Both the position numbers and the translations under genes were made by a program. From Gemmataceae bacterium (GTDB lineage Bacteria; Planctomycetota; Planctomycetia; Gemmatales; Gemmataceae), in the NCBI GenBank assembly GCA_009691845.1, contig SIAJ01000035.1, forward strand, positions 1 through 51,248: a DNA stretch of 51,248 nt. Direction: 5' to 3'. The notes under the pieces were generated by a model. The model was not told the origin of the DNA. It did not search any database and saw only the letters and a list, made by a program, of their open reading frames with translations. Position 1 is the first letter of the stretch, and each line of letters opens with the position of its first letter. Below are positions 24,271 to 33,483 of the stretch, one piece after another.

Positions 24271-26634
24271 TCAATCCCGCGTCACGAACTCGTCCAGGTT
24301 CATCAGTGCCCGTGCCACACCGACCCATGCGGCAGCGTCCGCGATATTCGCCTTCGTCGGCTTGAAGGCTCCGACCAATTTCACGGCCTCTTTCGGCTCG
24401 GCACTCGCCAACTGCCGGAACTCATTGAACAGCTTCAGAAGGCGATTGCGTTCTGCATTTGTCTTCTCGCGTCCGAAGGCGAGTTCGAACATTCGCTCCA
24501 GTTGAATCCGGGGGGCCTCATCGGGAAGTTCGTCCTGCACCCGTTTCGCGAGCGCCTGCGCGGCTTCCACGAACACAACGTCGTTGAGCAGCGTGAGAGC
24601 CTGTAGCGGCGTGTTCGAGCGTTCCCGGCGGACCGTACAGACGTTCGAATCGGGAGCGTCGAAGGTCATCAACGTCGGATACGGGCTTGTCCGCTGAAAC
24701 CAAATGTACAAACCACGGCGATAGCGATCTTGGCCCGTACTCTCGACCCACTTCGCACTGCCCGCGTACGTGAGTTCCGAAACCCCGGCCGGCTGTGGCG
24801 GGCGAATGCTGGGCCCGCCGATGGTGGACATGAGCAATCCACTCGTCCGCAGTGCTACATCACGAACGACTTCTGCCTCCAATCGCAAGCGATTCTGTCG
24901 GGCCAGCAATATGTTCTGCGGATCGCGGTCTTTCAGCTCGGGCCGATTTGTCGAGGCCTGCCGATAGGTTGCCGACGTGACGATAAGCCGATGCATCGTC
25001 TTCAGGCTCCATCCATTTTCGAGAACCTGCGTTGCGAGCCAATCGAGCAATTCGGGATGCGAAGGCTTGTCCCCCTGCGTTCCAAAATCCTCAAGTGTCG
25101 AGACGATGCCGCGACCAAAATACTTCTGCCAAATCCAGTTCGCGAGCACTCGCCGGGCGAGAGGATTGCTCGGCTCGACAATCCACTTGGCCAGATCGAG
25201 ACGATTCGTTGCGGCCGGGGCCGAACCGATAGCCACGGGTGTTCCCGGCTGAACCTCGACACCCTTGCGAAGGAAGTCGCCACGAATCATCAGGTGGGTC
25301 TTTCGCTCGGGACCCATGGCGAGTGTCGGGGCCTTCGACACGGTTGGCACAGCCTTGTCGTGGTTGGCCACGGCCGTCTTGAGTTTCTTGAGCTTTGCGT
25401 CGGTCTTCTCCTGTTCGGGGGTCAGCGCCTTGGCATGGTCGTCCACCATCTTCTGCAACTCAGCTCGCTTCGTACCATGGGTATCTTGAAGAGCTTTCAG
25501 TCTTTCGCGTTCGCTTGGAAGTGCGGACTCGATGTCCACCTCGCGATCGCTGTTAAAGAACGCGAAGAACTGATAGAACTCGCGTTGCGACAACGGATCG
25601 AACTTATGATCGTGGCACTGACAGCAGCCAATCGTGAGACCCAAAAAGACCTTGCCCGTCGTGCTCACGCGATCGACCACAGCCGCCACGCGGAACTCTT
25701 CCTGATCTACGCCCCCTTCCTTGTTCGTCAGCGTGTTGCGGTGGAAGCCGGTTGCCGTCTTCTGAGCGACCGTGCTCCCAGCAAGTAAATCGCCCGCAAG
25801 TTGTTCCATCGTGAAGCGATCAAACGGCAGATCGGCATTCAACGACTGAATCACATAGTCGCGAAAACGCCAGGCCCAAGGGCGTCCCGTGTCTTTTTCG
25901 TAACCATCCGAATCGGCATAGCGGGCGGCATCGAGCCAGTGCCGACCCCAGCGTTCGCCATGGTGCGGGGAGTTCAGTAATCGTTCGACCAGCTTTCCGT
26001 AGGCGTCGGGAGCTGGATCATTTCGAAAGGCCTCGACTTCTTCCGGAGTGGGAGCCAGGCCGATGAGATCGAACGACAGCCGTCGAATGAGAGTCTCCCG
26101 ATTCGCTTCATCCGAAGGGCGGATCAGGGCTTTCTCAAGGCGAGCCAGGATGAAGTGGTCGATGCCGTTCTGCACCCACTCACGGCCACGCACCTCGGGC
26201 AGCAAGGGCCGGACGATCGGCTGGAACGACCAGTGCTTCGACTTCGCGTTGGCCCCGGCGATCGCCACGCTGTCGTCCCACTTCGCTCCCTGGTCGATCC
26301 AGGACTTCAGCACACCGACTTGTGTCGCTGTGAGAGCGGGACCTTCGGAAGGCATCTTGCTATCAGGGTCCGTGCCGGCCACGAGTCGAAAGAGCCGACT
26401 TTCCGCACTTTTTCCGGGAATCACAACTTTGCCGGAATCGCCACCGGCGAGGACACGCTCACGAGTCGTCAGCACGAAACCGCCTTTGTGCTTGTCGGCG
26501 TTGTGGCACTGGACACAGCGATCCTTCAGAATCGGCCACACGTCCTTGGCGAAATCGACGGCAGGTGCTTCCTTGGCCGGTTGAGCCGAAGACAGGAGCC
26601 CGAACGAGAATAGCAGGACCAGTGAGAAACGCAT
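24271..26634 (-). CDS. Secreted DUF1549/DUF1553 protein with planctomycete cytochrome c motif
   Basis: A 787-residue exported protein of a family confined largely to planctomycetes and relatives. After the signal peptide (MRFSLVLLFSFGLLSSA) comes a PSCyt1-type haem motif CVQCH (40-44). DUF1549 follows (about 125-330, with GIDHFILARLEKALIRPS and RRLSFDLIGLAP), and DUF1553 lies near the end (NPLARRVLANWIWQKYFGRGIVSTLEDFGTQG). The end MNLDEFVTRD is the canonical C-terminus, so it is complete. The insert between the domains is a charged helical stretch. A role in periplasmic polysaccharide or sulfated-glycan oxidation has been proposed for the family but is unproven. No PSD-type partner (DUF1501) follows, although that pairing is common. 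Confidence 0.88.
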   Translation of the reverse strand: MRFSLVLLFSFGLLSSAQPAKEAPAVDFAKDVWPILKDRCVQCHNADKHKGGFVLTTRERVLAGGDSGKVVIPGKSAESRLFRLVAGTDPDSKMPSEGPALTATQVGVLKSWIDQGAKWDDSVAIAGANAKSKHWSFQPIVRPLLPEVRGREWVQNGIDHFILARLEKALIRPSDEANRETLIRRLSFDLIGLAPTPEEVEAFRNDPAPDAYGKLVERLLNSPHHGERWGRHWLDAARYADSDGYEKDTGRPWAWRFRDYVIQSLNADLPFDRFTMEQLAGDLLAGSTVAQKTATGFHRNTLTNKEGGVDQEEFRVAAVVDRVSTTGKVFLGLTIGCCQCHDHKFDPLSQREFYQFFAFFNSDREVDIESALPSERERLKALQDTHGTKRAELQKMVDDHAKALTPEQEKTDAKLKKLKTAVANHDKAVPTVSKAPTLAMGPERKTHLMIRGDFLRKGVEVQPGTPVAIGSAPAATNRLDLAKWIVEPSNPLARRVLANWIWQKYFGRGIVSTLEDFGTQGDKPSHPELLDWLATQVLENGWSLKTMHRLIVTSATYRQASTNRPELKDRDPQNILLARQNRLRLEAEVVRDVALRTSGLLMSTIGGPSIRPPQPAGVSELTYAGSAKWVESTGQDRYRRGLYIWFQRTSPYPTLMTFDAPDSNVCTVRRERSNTPLQALTLLNDVVFVEAAQALAKRVQDELPDEAPRIQLERMFELAFGREKTNAERNRLLKLFNEFRQLASAEPKEAVKLVGAFKPTKANIADAAAWVGVARALMNLDEFVTRD

Positions 26635-26906
26635 CGGCGAGACTCGTGAGGCGGGAGTGTTGGCAGGTGGAATTATCATACACGCAGCCATGCTTTGTGG
26701 GTGGTTGATTGCGGGCTTCGGCGTCCGGGCAAGAAATTCAATTTGCGGGGTCATGGTGAGTCTCCAAGAGATGAACCGAAAACGAGCAGATTTGGCTTCG
26801 ACAAGCGGAACCGACTCTCCGATCATGCAGAGTAATAGTTTGAGAAGGGCAGATGTAAACACCACTTGGAAGATTCTGGCAAGATTTTCTTGAAGGGGCA
26901 GGCCGC

Positions 26907-28040
26907 TCACGCGGTCAAGAAGCGATACAGAATCTCCGCCGCTCGGTCGATTTGATCGAGTTCAACCCATTCGTCCTTCGTGTGGGCCTGGGCAATATCG
27001 CCTGGGCCGAAGACCACGGCCGGTATCTTGGCCATCGCCACGCTAGAAGCATCCGTGCCGAACGGCACCGCCAACACTTCGTGCTTCCCTTCCACGGCAT
27101 CAATCGCTGCTCCCAATCGTGCTCGCAGTTCGTCGGCCCCAGTCGAATCGAGGGCCGGGCACGCCATCCAGACTTCTTCGCACAAGAAAGGCACTTTCGT
27201 GTGCGATTGAACGCAATCACGAAAATCCTGCCAGGCCGCGATCGGATCCTCTCCGGGCAATAAACGACGATCAATTTCGATCACACAACCATCGGGCACG
27301 GTATTCACGCTCACCCCGCCATCGATTCGTCCGACGCTGAGCGTTGGCGGACCCAGTCGAGGATGGGCTGCCAAACGCATCAGCCGTTCCGCATACGACT
27401 CGATAATCGTGAGGATATGACCCATTCGATAGATCGCGTTCACACCCTGGTCGGGCCGGGACGAATGGCACGCTCGGCCCTCGGTTCGCACTTTCCAACG
27501 CGCGACGCCCTTGTGGGCATCGACAATCTGCAAGCGGGTTGGCTCGGCAATTACGGCCATGTCGGCCCGCACTTCCTTGACCAGATGCTGCACCCCCAAA
27601 AATGTGTGCTCCTCGTCCACGGTGCATGCCATGATCACATTCACGGCACTCTTCGGCTTCTCTTTCACGACTCGAGCAAAGGCCGACAGCATCGAGGTCA
27701 TGCCTCCCTTTACATCGCACGACCCGCGGCCAAACAGCTTGCCCTCGCGAATTTCGCCACCAAAAGGTTCGATCACCATGCCATCGACCGGAACCGTATC
27801 CTGATGGACTTCTAGAAGGATCGTCTTCGTCGCTCCCGGCGAATCGTAACGCGCGACGATATTGTCTCGCTGCGGCGCAACCATTGAACGCCGATAGGCT
27901 ACGCCAAGGTTTTTGAAGAATCGTTCCAGGTAGTCGGTGACTCGAACTTCGAGAAATTTATCGCCTGAAACGGATCGTCCCATCGGATTGACCGAAGGAA
28001 TCCGCACGAGGTCCTGGAGAAGCTGATGTGCTGGGTTCAT
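26907..28040 (-). CDS. M20 family metallopeptidase (ArgE/DapE/ACY1-like)
   Basis: A 377-residue cytoplasmic di-zinc amidohydrolase. All likely metal and catalytic residues are visible: H79 and D81 in LLEVHQDTVPVDG, D109 in GRGSCDVKGG, E143-E144 in TVDEEHTF, E166 in IAEPT, and the last His in GDIAQAHTKDEWV. The dimerisation domain (about 175-290) begins with KGVARWKVRTEGRACHSSRPDQG. It removes an acyl group from an amino acid or splits a dipeptide; acetylornithine deacetylase is the closest guess. The longer frame to 28178 would run through REP-like repeats and is rejected. No arginine or lysine gene lies nearby. Confidence 0.87.
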   Translation of the reverse strand: MNPAHQLLQDLVRIPSVNPMGRSVSGDKFLEVRVTDYLERFFKNLGVAYRRSMVAPQRDNIVARYDSPGATKTILLEVHQDTVPVDGMVIEPFGGEIREGKLFGRGSCDVKGGMTSMLSAFARVVKEKPKSAVNVIMACTVDEEHTFLGVQHLVKEVRADMAVIAEPTRLQIVDAHKGVARWKVRTEGRACHSSRPDQGVNAIYRMGHILTIIESYAERLMRLAAHPRLGPPTLSVGRIDGGVSVNTVPDGCVIEIDRRLLPGEDPIAAWQDFRDCVQSHTKVPFLCEEVWMACPALDSTGADELRARLGAAIDAVEGKHEVLAVPFGTDASSVAMAKIPAVVFGPGDIAQAHTKDEWVELDQIDRAAEILYRFLTA

Positions 28041-28072
28041 GGTGTTGTCTGTTCTACACAAGACTACCGCAA

Positions 28073-28217
28073 TGTGGCACGACGCTCCGAGCGTTGTGCA
28101 GGAATCTATGTGGCATAGGCCTCCCGGCCTGTGCGTGAGCTTAAAAAACTTCCGGCAGGCCTGGAGGCCTACAGCCACATTTTTTCTTGCGGCACATGCT
28201 CTCCGCGTCGTGCCACA
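28073..28217. repeat. Composite palindromic element, copy 1
   Basis: Perfect 12-bp outer ends (TGTGGCACGACG at 28073-28084 and CGTCGTGCCACA at 28206-28217) enclose two inner REP-like hairpins of the TAGGCC-TCCC-GGCCTG type (28116-28131 and 28156-28172) in opposite orientations. Much of the inside is homologous, inverted, to 33954-34136. It fills the gap between the divergent M20 gene and the ABC operon, so it may affect both promoters. Confidence 0.85.
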
Positions 28218-28244
28218 GTGGTCGCAACACTACACTGAAACAAG

Positions 28245-29261
28245 ATGAATAAACTCTCGATTCGCATCGAAGGCCTTTCGCGCGTCTATCGCAAGAAGCG
28301 CAAGCGAAAATGGTTTCGCAAGCAGCCTGCTGAATCGGCCAAAGACTTTGTCGCGCTCGACGACGTGAACCTCGAAGTTCGGCCTGGCGAATTGTTCGGC
28401 TTGCTTGGACCCAATGGGGCCGGCAAAACCACGCTGATCAAGATTCTCACCACGCTGCTTTCTCCAAGCACTGGCAACGCCTGGGTCGATGGTCTCGATG
28501 TCGTGAAGCAGGCCAAGGAACTGCGGCCACGAATCAACATGGTCTCGGGAGGCGAATCGAGCGGCTACGGCATCCTCACGGTCCGCGAGAATATTTGGCT
28601 GTTCGCCCGAATCTATGGCGTGCCCAACGAGCAAATCAAGGCCCGCACCGATCGCATGTTAGACGTCGTCGGCCTCGCCGACAAGGCATCGAGCCGGGTG
28701 AGTCATCTTTCAACGGGCCAGCGGCAGAAGATGAATTTTTGCCGTGGCTTCGTGACCGACCCGAAGATTCTGTTCCTCGACGAGCCGACCCTGGGCCTCG
28801 ACGTGACGGCCGCCCGGAATATTCGCCAGTTCATTCAGCAGTGGATGAAAGAAGACCCGCGACGCACGATTCTCCTCACCACACACTACATGGCCGAGGC
28901 CGACGAACTGTGCGATCGCCTCGCCATCGTCGATCGCGGCAAGATCCTCGCCTGCAATTCTCCAACGAACTTGAAAAGGCTCGTTCAGGAACATCCACTG
29001 TTTGCCATGACTTTGTCACCCGGCCCGAACGGCTTGCCGGAATTGAACGGACTCGCTGGCGTGCGTCAGGCGACGCGGACCGAAACGCCGACGACGGTTG
29101 AATTGAAAGTCTCCCTCGAGGAAGAGCCCGCGATCGGCAGCGTGGTTTCCAAGATCGCGGCCAGTGGGGCAAAGATTCTGACCCTACGAAAAGTCGAGCC
29201 GACGCTCGAGGACGTGTTCATCGAACATGTCGGTCACGGAATTGAAAGTGAAGCAGGCTGA
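28245..29261 (+). CDS. ABC-2 exporter ATP-binding protein
   Basis: A 338-residue cytoplasmic ATPase that powers the permease encoded next. Walker A GPNGAGKT (55-62), signature LSTGQ (155-159), Walker B ILFLDEP (174-180), D-loop LGLD and H-loop TTHYM are all intact. A basic insert KKRKRKWFRKQ near residues 17-27 is unusual and may touch the membrane or partner. The last roughly 90 residues form the C-terminal domain common in DrrA/NatA-type ATPases. The gene ends 11 bases before the permease. The substrate is unknown; drug, lipid or polysaccharide export are options. Confidence 0.9.
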   Translation: MNKLSIRIEGLSRVYRKKRKRKWFRKQPAESAKDFVALDDVNLEVRPGELFGLLGPNGAGKTTLIKILTTLLSPSTGNAWVDGLDVVKQAKELRPRINMVSGGESSGYGILTVRENIWLFARIYGVPNEQIKARTDRMLDVVGLADKASSRVSHLSTGQRQKMNFCRGFVTDPKILFLDEPTLGLDVTAARNIRQFIQQWMKEDPRRTILLTTHYMAEADELCDRLAIVDRGKILACNSPTNLKRLVQEHPLFAMTLSPGPNGLPELNGLAGVRQATRTETPTTVELKVSLEEEPAIGSVVSKIAASGAKILTLRKVEPTLEDVFIEHVGHGIESEAG

Positions 29262-29272
29262 AAACTCAAATC

Positions 29273-30085
29273 ATGCGTGCAACTCTCATCCTCGCCGTTC
29301 AAGCCGCCCTCGCTCGGGCTTATCCTCGGGCCGTGTGGATGACGCGCAATCGCACCTGGCTCATTCAGGAAACGCTATTGCCGGTGCTGTCCGTCTCGGC
29401 ATTTGCGTACTCGTACATCGCGATGAAGGCTCCGCCCGAGTACGTCGGCTTCGTGATCCTCGGTGCGGCTATGACGACTTTTTGGCTCAATGTTCTGTGG
29501 GCGATGGGGGCACATCTTTATTGGGAACGCGATTCCGGAAACCTCGGCCTGTACATCATGTCCCCCGCCCCGATGATGTCGATCCTCGCGGGCATGGCCA
29601 TGGGCGGAATGACTACCACAACTGTGCGTGCGGCCGCGATTGTGCTGGCGGGCGTCCTTCTGTTCGACGTGCCGTTCGATCCGACCAGTTGGTGGCTGCT
29701 CATCGGCGTTTTCTTGCTCACGCTGCTCGCGCTGTACGGGCTGGGAATGATGTTCGCCTCGCTGTTCCTTCTGTGGGGTCGCGAGGCCTGGCATACTGTG
29801 AACTTGTTGCAGGAACCGGTCTACTTGCTCGCGGGGATGAATTTTCCCTTGAAGAACGTATTCCCCATGGCCGTGGCGGGCACCGCTCTTTTGCTTCCGC
29901 TAGCAACCGGCATGGACGCGATGCGGCAAGTGCTTTTTCGAGCCGAGGGAGTATTGCACTACTCCTACGAGATTGGCATGCTCGCCGTGTTGGCGGCGAT
30001 CTTTTTGGTGAGCGCGAAGTGGAGCCTGGATTATCTGGAACGCAAGTCGCGTGAAGAGGGGCGGCTGACGGTGCGGTGGGAATAA
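29273..30085 (+). CDS. ABC-2 type exporter permease
   Basis: A 270-residue inner-membrane protein with six predicted TMs, the first at about 35-50, including a long glycine-rich stretch MSILAGMAMGGMTTTTVRAAAIVLAGVLLF and a re-entrant segment LLQEPVYLLAGMNFPLKNVFP. This pattern (PxYLLxGxxFPL) is the ABC-2 permease signature. It forms the channel for the ATPase encoded 11 bases upstream. A strong inverted repeat follows the stop, so the operon is the two genes only. Confidence 0.87.
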   Translation: MRATLILAVQAALARAYPRAVWMTRNRTWLIQETLLPVLSVSAFAYSYIAMKAPPEYVGFVILGAAMTTFWLNVLWAMGAHLYWERDSGNLGLYIMSPAPMMSILAGMAMGGMTTTTVRAAAIVLAGVLLFDVPFDPTSWWLLIGVFLLTLLALYGLGMMFASLFLLWGREAWHTVNLLQEPVYLLAGMNFPLKNVFPMAVAGTALLLPLATGMDAMRQVLFRAEGVLHYSYEIGMLAVLAAIFLVSAKWSLDYLERKSREEGRLTVRWE

Positions 30086-30110
30086 GGCGAGCGGAGCGGC
30101 TTCGCCATCC

Positions 30111-30179
30111 GTGAGGACGGACCCCTGGTCTGTCCGTACTCCCCAACTCGGGCCGGACAGACCAGAGGTCTGTTCCCAC
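30111..30179. repeat. Inverted-repeat pair between convergent genes
   Basis: Two 26-base arms (30111-30136 and 30154-30179) match inverted with four transition changes. Each arm can also fold alone: GGACAGACC/GGTCTGTCC-like stems around a short loop, with GTGA or GTGG at the 5' foot. It lies between the permease gene and the convergent WD40 gene, so it may be a bidirectional terminator of REP type. Confidence 0.75.
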
Positions 30180-30184
30180 AACGA

Positions 30185-33100
30185 TTACGGCAAATTCAGC
30201 ACATACAGTGTCGTATCGCCATTCGCCGTGATGAGCTTCTTGCCATCCGCACTGAAGGCGATGTTGCGAACCGGCGTAGGTAGCGACCAACTTCTCAATT
30301 CTTCGCCCTTTTCCGTGTCCCACAGTTTCACTTCGCCATTGTCCGAGATGGTCGCGAAACGATTGCCGTTCGGGCTTACCATCACGCCGTTCAAGTTCGT
30401 CTTGTGAGCCTGGAACTCCTTCAGGACTTTCTTCCCAGCGATGTCGTAAATCTTGACCTGACAATCGAGTGAAGCCGCGATCACCTTGCTCTTGTCCGGC
30501 GTGATGGCCATATCGCCCAGGACATTGTTGAACGCGGCCCAGTCGCCGCCGACCCGTTCGTTCTTCTTCATGTCCCACAGTTGCACGGAGCCATCCGCGA
30601 AGCCGAGGGCCGTCATTTCGCCGTCAATGCTGAACGTGCAACACAGCACTTTGCGATCCTTGAGATCGAGCGAATTGAGCGGCTTGCCATCGGGATCGTA
30701 AGTCTTGAAGTTGTTCGTCTCGTTCTCGCCGCGCGTCACGCTCTGCCAGGTGACGAACTTGTCTCCTTTCACAGCCCAGAGCATGTACGGCAAACGCTGA
30801 TCGACTTGCAATGAGATGATCGGCTTGCGGGTCGTCAAATCCCAAACTACGATTTTGCGGTCGTCGCCGCCCGAGACCAGCCGCTTGCCGGTCGGTTCAA
30901 AAGCGAGTGAGGTCACGTCAGCATCGTGCCCGCCGGCTGCGGCATCGAGCGTGAAGGCTTCGATACCGGCGGCCGCGTCCCAAATCTTAATCGTCCGATC
31001 TTCGGAGCCGCTGGCGACCCAGTGGCCATCGGCACTCACGGCAATCGTGTTCAACCGTCGCGTGTGGCCGATCGGCTTGGCCGTCTCGCCGCTCGAAAGT
31101 TCCCAGACCTTGACCGCTCTATCCACGCCTGCGGAGAGAACCGAACGACCGTCCGGCGAGAAGGCCACCGAGCTGACCCAGTCGCCGTGGCCACGCAAGG
31201 CTTTCAGTTCCGTTTTCGAAGACAAATCCCAAACACGGACGACGAGATCGCCGCCGCCGGAAACCAGGAATCGCCCATCGGCACTGAAGGCCACGGAACT
31301 CACGGGTTTCGTGTGTCCCTTGAACTCGGCCAACAAGACCGGCGTTCCGGTTTCGGGCACGGTCCAGTACTTCACCGAACCGTCGCCGCCACAAGTCGCC
31401 ATCTTGGCCCCGTCCACCGAGTAAGTCACGGCACCGATTCCGGCGAGATGTGCCGTCATCACAGCCACTTCTTTCGGAGCACCGGTCACATCGAAGACGC
31501 GAAGTAACCCATCGGCAGAGCCGACGAGGGCCTGTTTGCCATCGGGCCGCAAGGCGACGGCGCTGATCATCGATTTGTTGACCGGCAAGGCAACGGGGGC
31601 GTCCTTGGTCGTGTCCCAAATGCGAGCAATCTTGTCGATGCCGCCCGTGATAAGCAGACCGTTCCCGCCGAAGCCGACGGCCATGATCGGTGCGATATGG
31701 CCCTTCCACTCTTTCAATTTCGTGCCGGCCTTCGCGTCCCAGAGGCGAACAACCTGATCGCCGCCGACCGAGACGAGTTTCGTGCTATCCGCGTTGAAGG
31801 CGAGAGCCGTAATCGGAGCGGTATGACCTTCCAGCTTGTGCTGCACTTTGCCATTGGCATCGCGAAGGTAGATCACGCGATCGACGCCGGCATCCGCGAG
31901 ATGCTTTCCATCCGCGCTGATGGCCGCACTCCAGACGTAGCCCTTGTGTTCTTCAAAGTTCTGGTGATCATCGCTCAGCGAAACTTTCCACAGGCGGACG
32001 CTTTGGTCGTTGCTGCCTGAGACCAGCGTCTTGCCATCCGGCGAAAACGCGAGAGCGGAGACTTCTTCCGAATGCCCCTGGAAAACCCGAGCCAAACGGG
32101 CAACGCCCGACGACAAGTCCCACAGGCGAATCGTTTTGTCCGTGCTGCCCGTGGCCAGGAACTTGCCGTCTTTCGTCACCGCGAGGGCGGTCACGTTGTT
32201 CGTGTGCCCTTCAATCGGCGTCGGTCGCCCGTGCCCCGGCAGGCTCTCGCCGTCGGGCCCGAGGCCAATCCACTGCTTCGCTTTGTTATCGCTGCCTGAA
32301 GTGAAAATCACGGATGTATCTTTGCCAAACACGACCTGGTAGGCAGTCGAACTTGCATGGGCATCGAAGCCGCTGACGAGACGTTTTGTCTTTTCGAGGC
32401 TCGGATTCCAGATTTGCATTTGGCCGTTGCCGTTGACGGCCGCAACCAACTTGCCGTTCGGGCTGAAGGTGACAGAGTAAATCTGAGACTTCACTTTCTT
32501 GTCCGCGTCGGCATTCAAGTTTGCAGTCTCGTTACCCTGCTCGATGTTCCAAAGCCGGACCGACATATCGTCCGAACCCGAGACTAGCGAGTTGCCATCC
32601 GAATGAAAGGCGACAGCAGAGACAGGCTTTTCGTGCCCAGTAAGCGACTTCTTGAGCTTGCCGGTTTCCGGGTCCCAGACGTGAATCTCGTTGCCGGCCG
32701 TGGATGCGATCCACTTGCCATCGTTCGACCAGGCGATTGAACGAACCGGATCTTTTGAGCCGCGATAGGTTCTCACCTCGCGGCCATTGCCGAGATCCCA
32801 GATTTTGACGGTTGCATCGCGGGAAGCCGTCGCCAGTTTTTCACCGTTAGGCGAATAGACGACGGAATTGACAATGTCGCCGTGCCTCATGCGGGCGATG
32901 CCGAGCACGCGGTCCACATTCGGCGGCAGATCGGTTGGAACATACGGCACCATCCAGCGGGCATCGCGCATCATGCGCAGGGCACCCGGCAAATTCCCGC
33001 CTTTCGCGGCTTCCTCGGCTCGCTTCGCCTGCTCGTCAGCAGCCACGAGCGACGTGGCAGGGAACTTCTTTTCGAGTGCCGCGGCCCGTTCTTCCGAGAA

Positions 33101-33208
33101 TTTTTTCTGCAGGGTTTGCACGTCCTCGGCAGTCGGCGGCTTGTCCTGGGCAATCGCAAAACCGGAGAAGGCAAAGAGTATCAAAACAAATGGGACGTGG
33201 TACTTCAT
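30185..33208 (-). CDS. Exported 21-blade WD40 repeat protein
   Basis: A 1007-residue protein with a signal peptide (MKYHVPFVLILFAFSGFAIAQ), a helical segment of about 90 residues, then WD40 blades to the end. I count 21 blades, each of the type LVSGSDDxSVRLWD; number 17 is degenerate (KFVTWQSVTRGENETNNFKTYD). Twenty-one fits three seven-bladed propellers. Signal peptide plus propellers suggests a periplasmic or surface scaffold, as is common in planctomycetes, where WD40 proteins are often fused to kinases; here no enzyme domain is attached. The start is fixed by the signal peptide. The 3' end faces the ABC operon. Confidence 0.87.
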   Translation of the reverse strand: MKYHVPFVLILFAFSGFAIAQDKPPTAEDVQTLQKKFSEERAAALEKKFPATSLVAADEQAKRAEEAAKGGNLPGALRMMRDARWMVPYVPTDLPPNVDRVLGIARMRHGDIVNSVVYSPNGEKLATASRDATVKIWDLGNGREVRTYRGSKDPVRSIAWSNDGKWIASTAGNEIHVWDPETGKLKKSLTGHEKPVSAVAFHSDGNSLVSGSDDMSVRLWNIEQGNETANLNADADKKVKSQIYSVTFSPNGKLVAAVNGNGQMQIWNPSLEKTKRLVSGFDAHASSTAYQVVFGKDTSVIFTSGSDNKAKQWIGLGPDGESLPGHGRPTPIEGHTNNVTALAVTKDGKFLATGSTDKTIRLWDLSSGVARLARVFQGHSEEVSALAFSPDGKTLVSGSNDQSVRLWKVSLSDDHQNFEEHKGYVWSAAISADGKHLADAGVDRVIYLRDANGKVQHKLEGHTAPITALAFNADSTKLVSVGGDQVVRLWDAKAGTKLKEWKGHIAPIMAVGFGGNGLLITGGIDKIARIWDTTKDAPVALPVNKSMISAVALRPDGKQALVGSADGLLRVFDVTGAPKEVAVMTAHLAGIGAVTYSVDGAKMATCGGDGSVKYWTVPETGTPVLLAEFKGHTKPVSSVAFSADGRFLVSGGGDLVVRVWDLSSKTELKALRGHGDWVSSVAFSPDGRSVLSAGVDRAVKVWELSSGETAKPIGHTRRLNTIAVSADGHWVASGSEDRTIKIWDAAAGIEAFTLDAAAGGHDADVTSLAFEPTGKRLVSGGDDRKIVVWDLTTRKPIISLQVDQRLPYMLWAVKGDKFVTWQSVTRGENETNNFKTYDPDGKPLNSLDLKDRKVLCCTFSIDGEMTALGFADGSVQLWDMKKNERVGGDWAAFNNVLGDMAITPDKSKVIAASLDCQVKIYDIAGKKVLKEFQAHKTNLNGVMVSPNGNRFATISDNGEVKLWDTEKGEELRSWSLPTPVRNIAFSADGKKLITANGDTTLYVLNLP

Positions 33209-33326
33209 GGTGCAAACCCCGATGCAGAGATGCAAAACTTCCCGTTTGGTTGAGTATACGACCCGAGGTAGCATTGCGAAAGCCGCCACAAAGCGAGTTG
33301 TTACGACAACGACGTAAGCCCCAGGC

Positions 33327-33385
33327 GGAGCCACGACTGTAAGGGAGTGGTCAAGCCATGACCGCTCCCTTACGGTCGCGGCTCC
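33327..33385. repeat. Long inverted repeat with GGAG feet
   Basis: Two 27-base arms (33327-33353 and 33359-33385) are complementary apart from three transition differences, around a five-base loop. The ends read GGAG...CTCC. Each arm has an inner GACCG/CGGTC-type hairpin. It lies in the divergent gap between the WD40 gene and marR-like gene. Confidence 0.75.
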
Positions 33386-33446
33386 GATGGTCGCTGAGAC
33401 TGCGAAAGCGAGTGAAATTCAGATGGCTCTACCTAACCCCTGGCCG

Positions 33447-33468
33447 CTTCCCTAAGAGGGAAGGGGAG
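33447..33468. repeat. CTTCCCT-AGGGAAG palindrome, copy 2
   Basis: Reverse-complement copy of 22675-22697. CTTCCCT and AGGGAAG flank AAG and are followed by GGGAG, 15 bases before the MarR start. The purine-rich right flank runs into the AGAGGA ribosome binding site. Confidence 0.75.
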
Positions 33469-33483
33469 TAAGAGGATCATCTC

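Noticed and set aside
28081..28240. N-terminal extension of the M20 protein through the palindromes
   Set aside because: The extra residues (VGLQAC type) are translated repeat, and similar peptides appear ahead of unrelated genes here.
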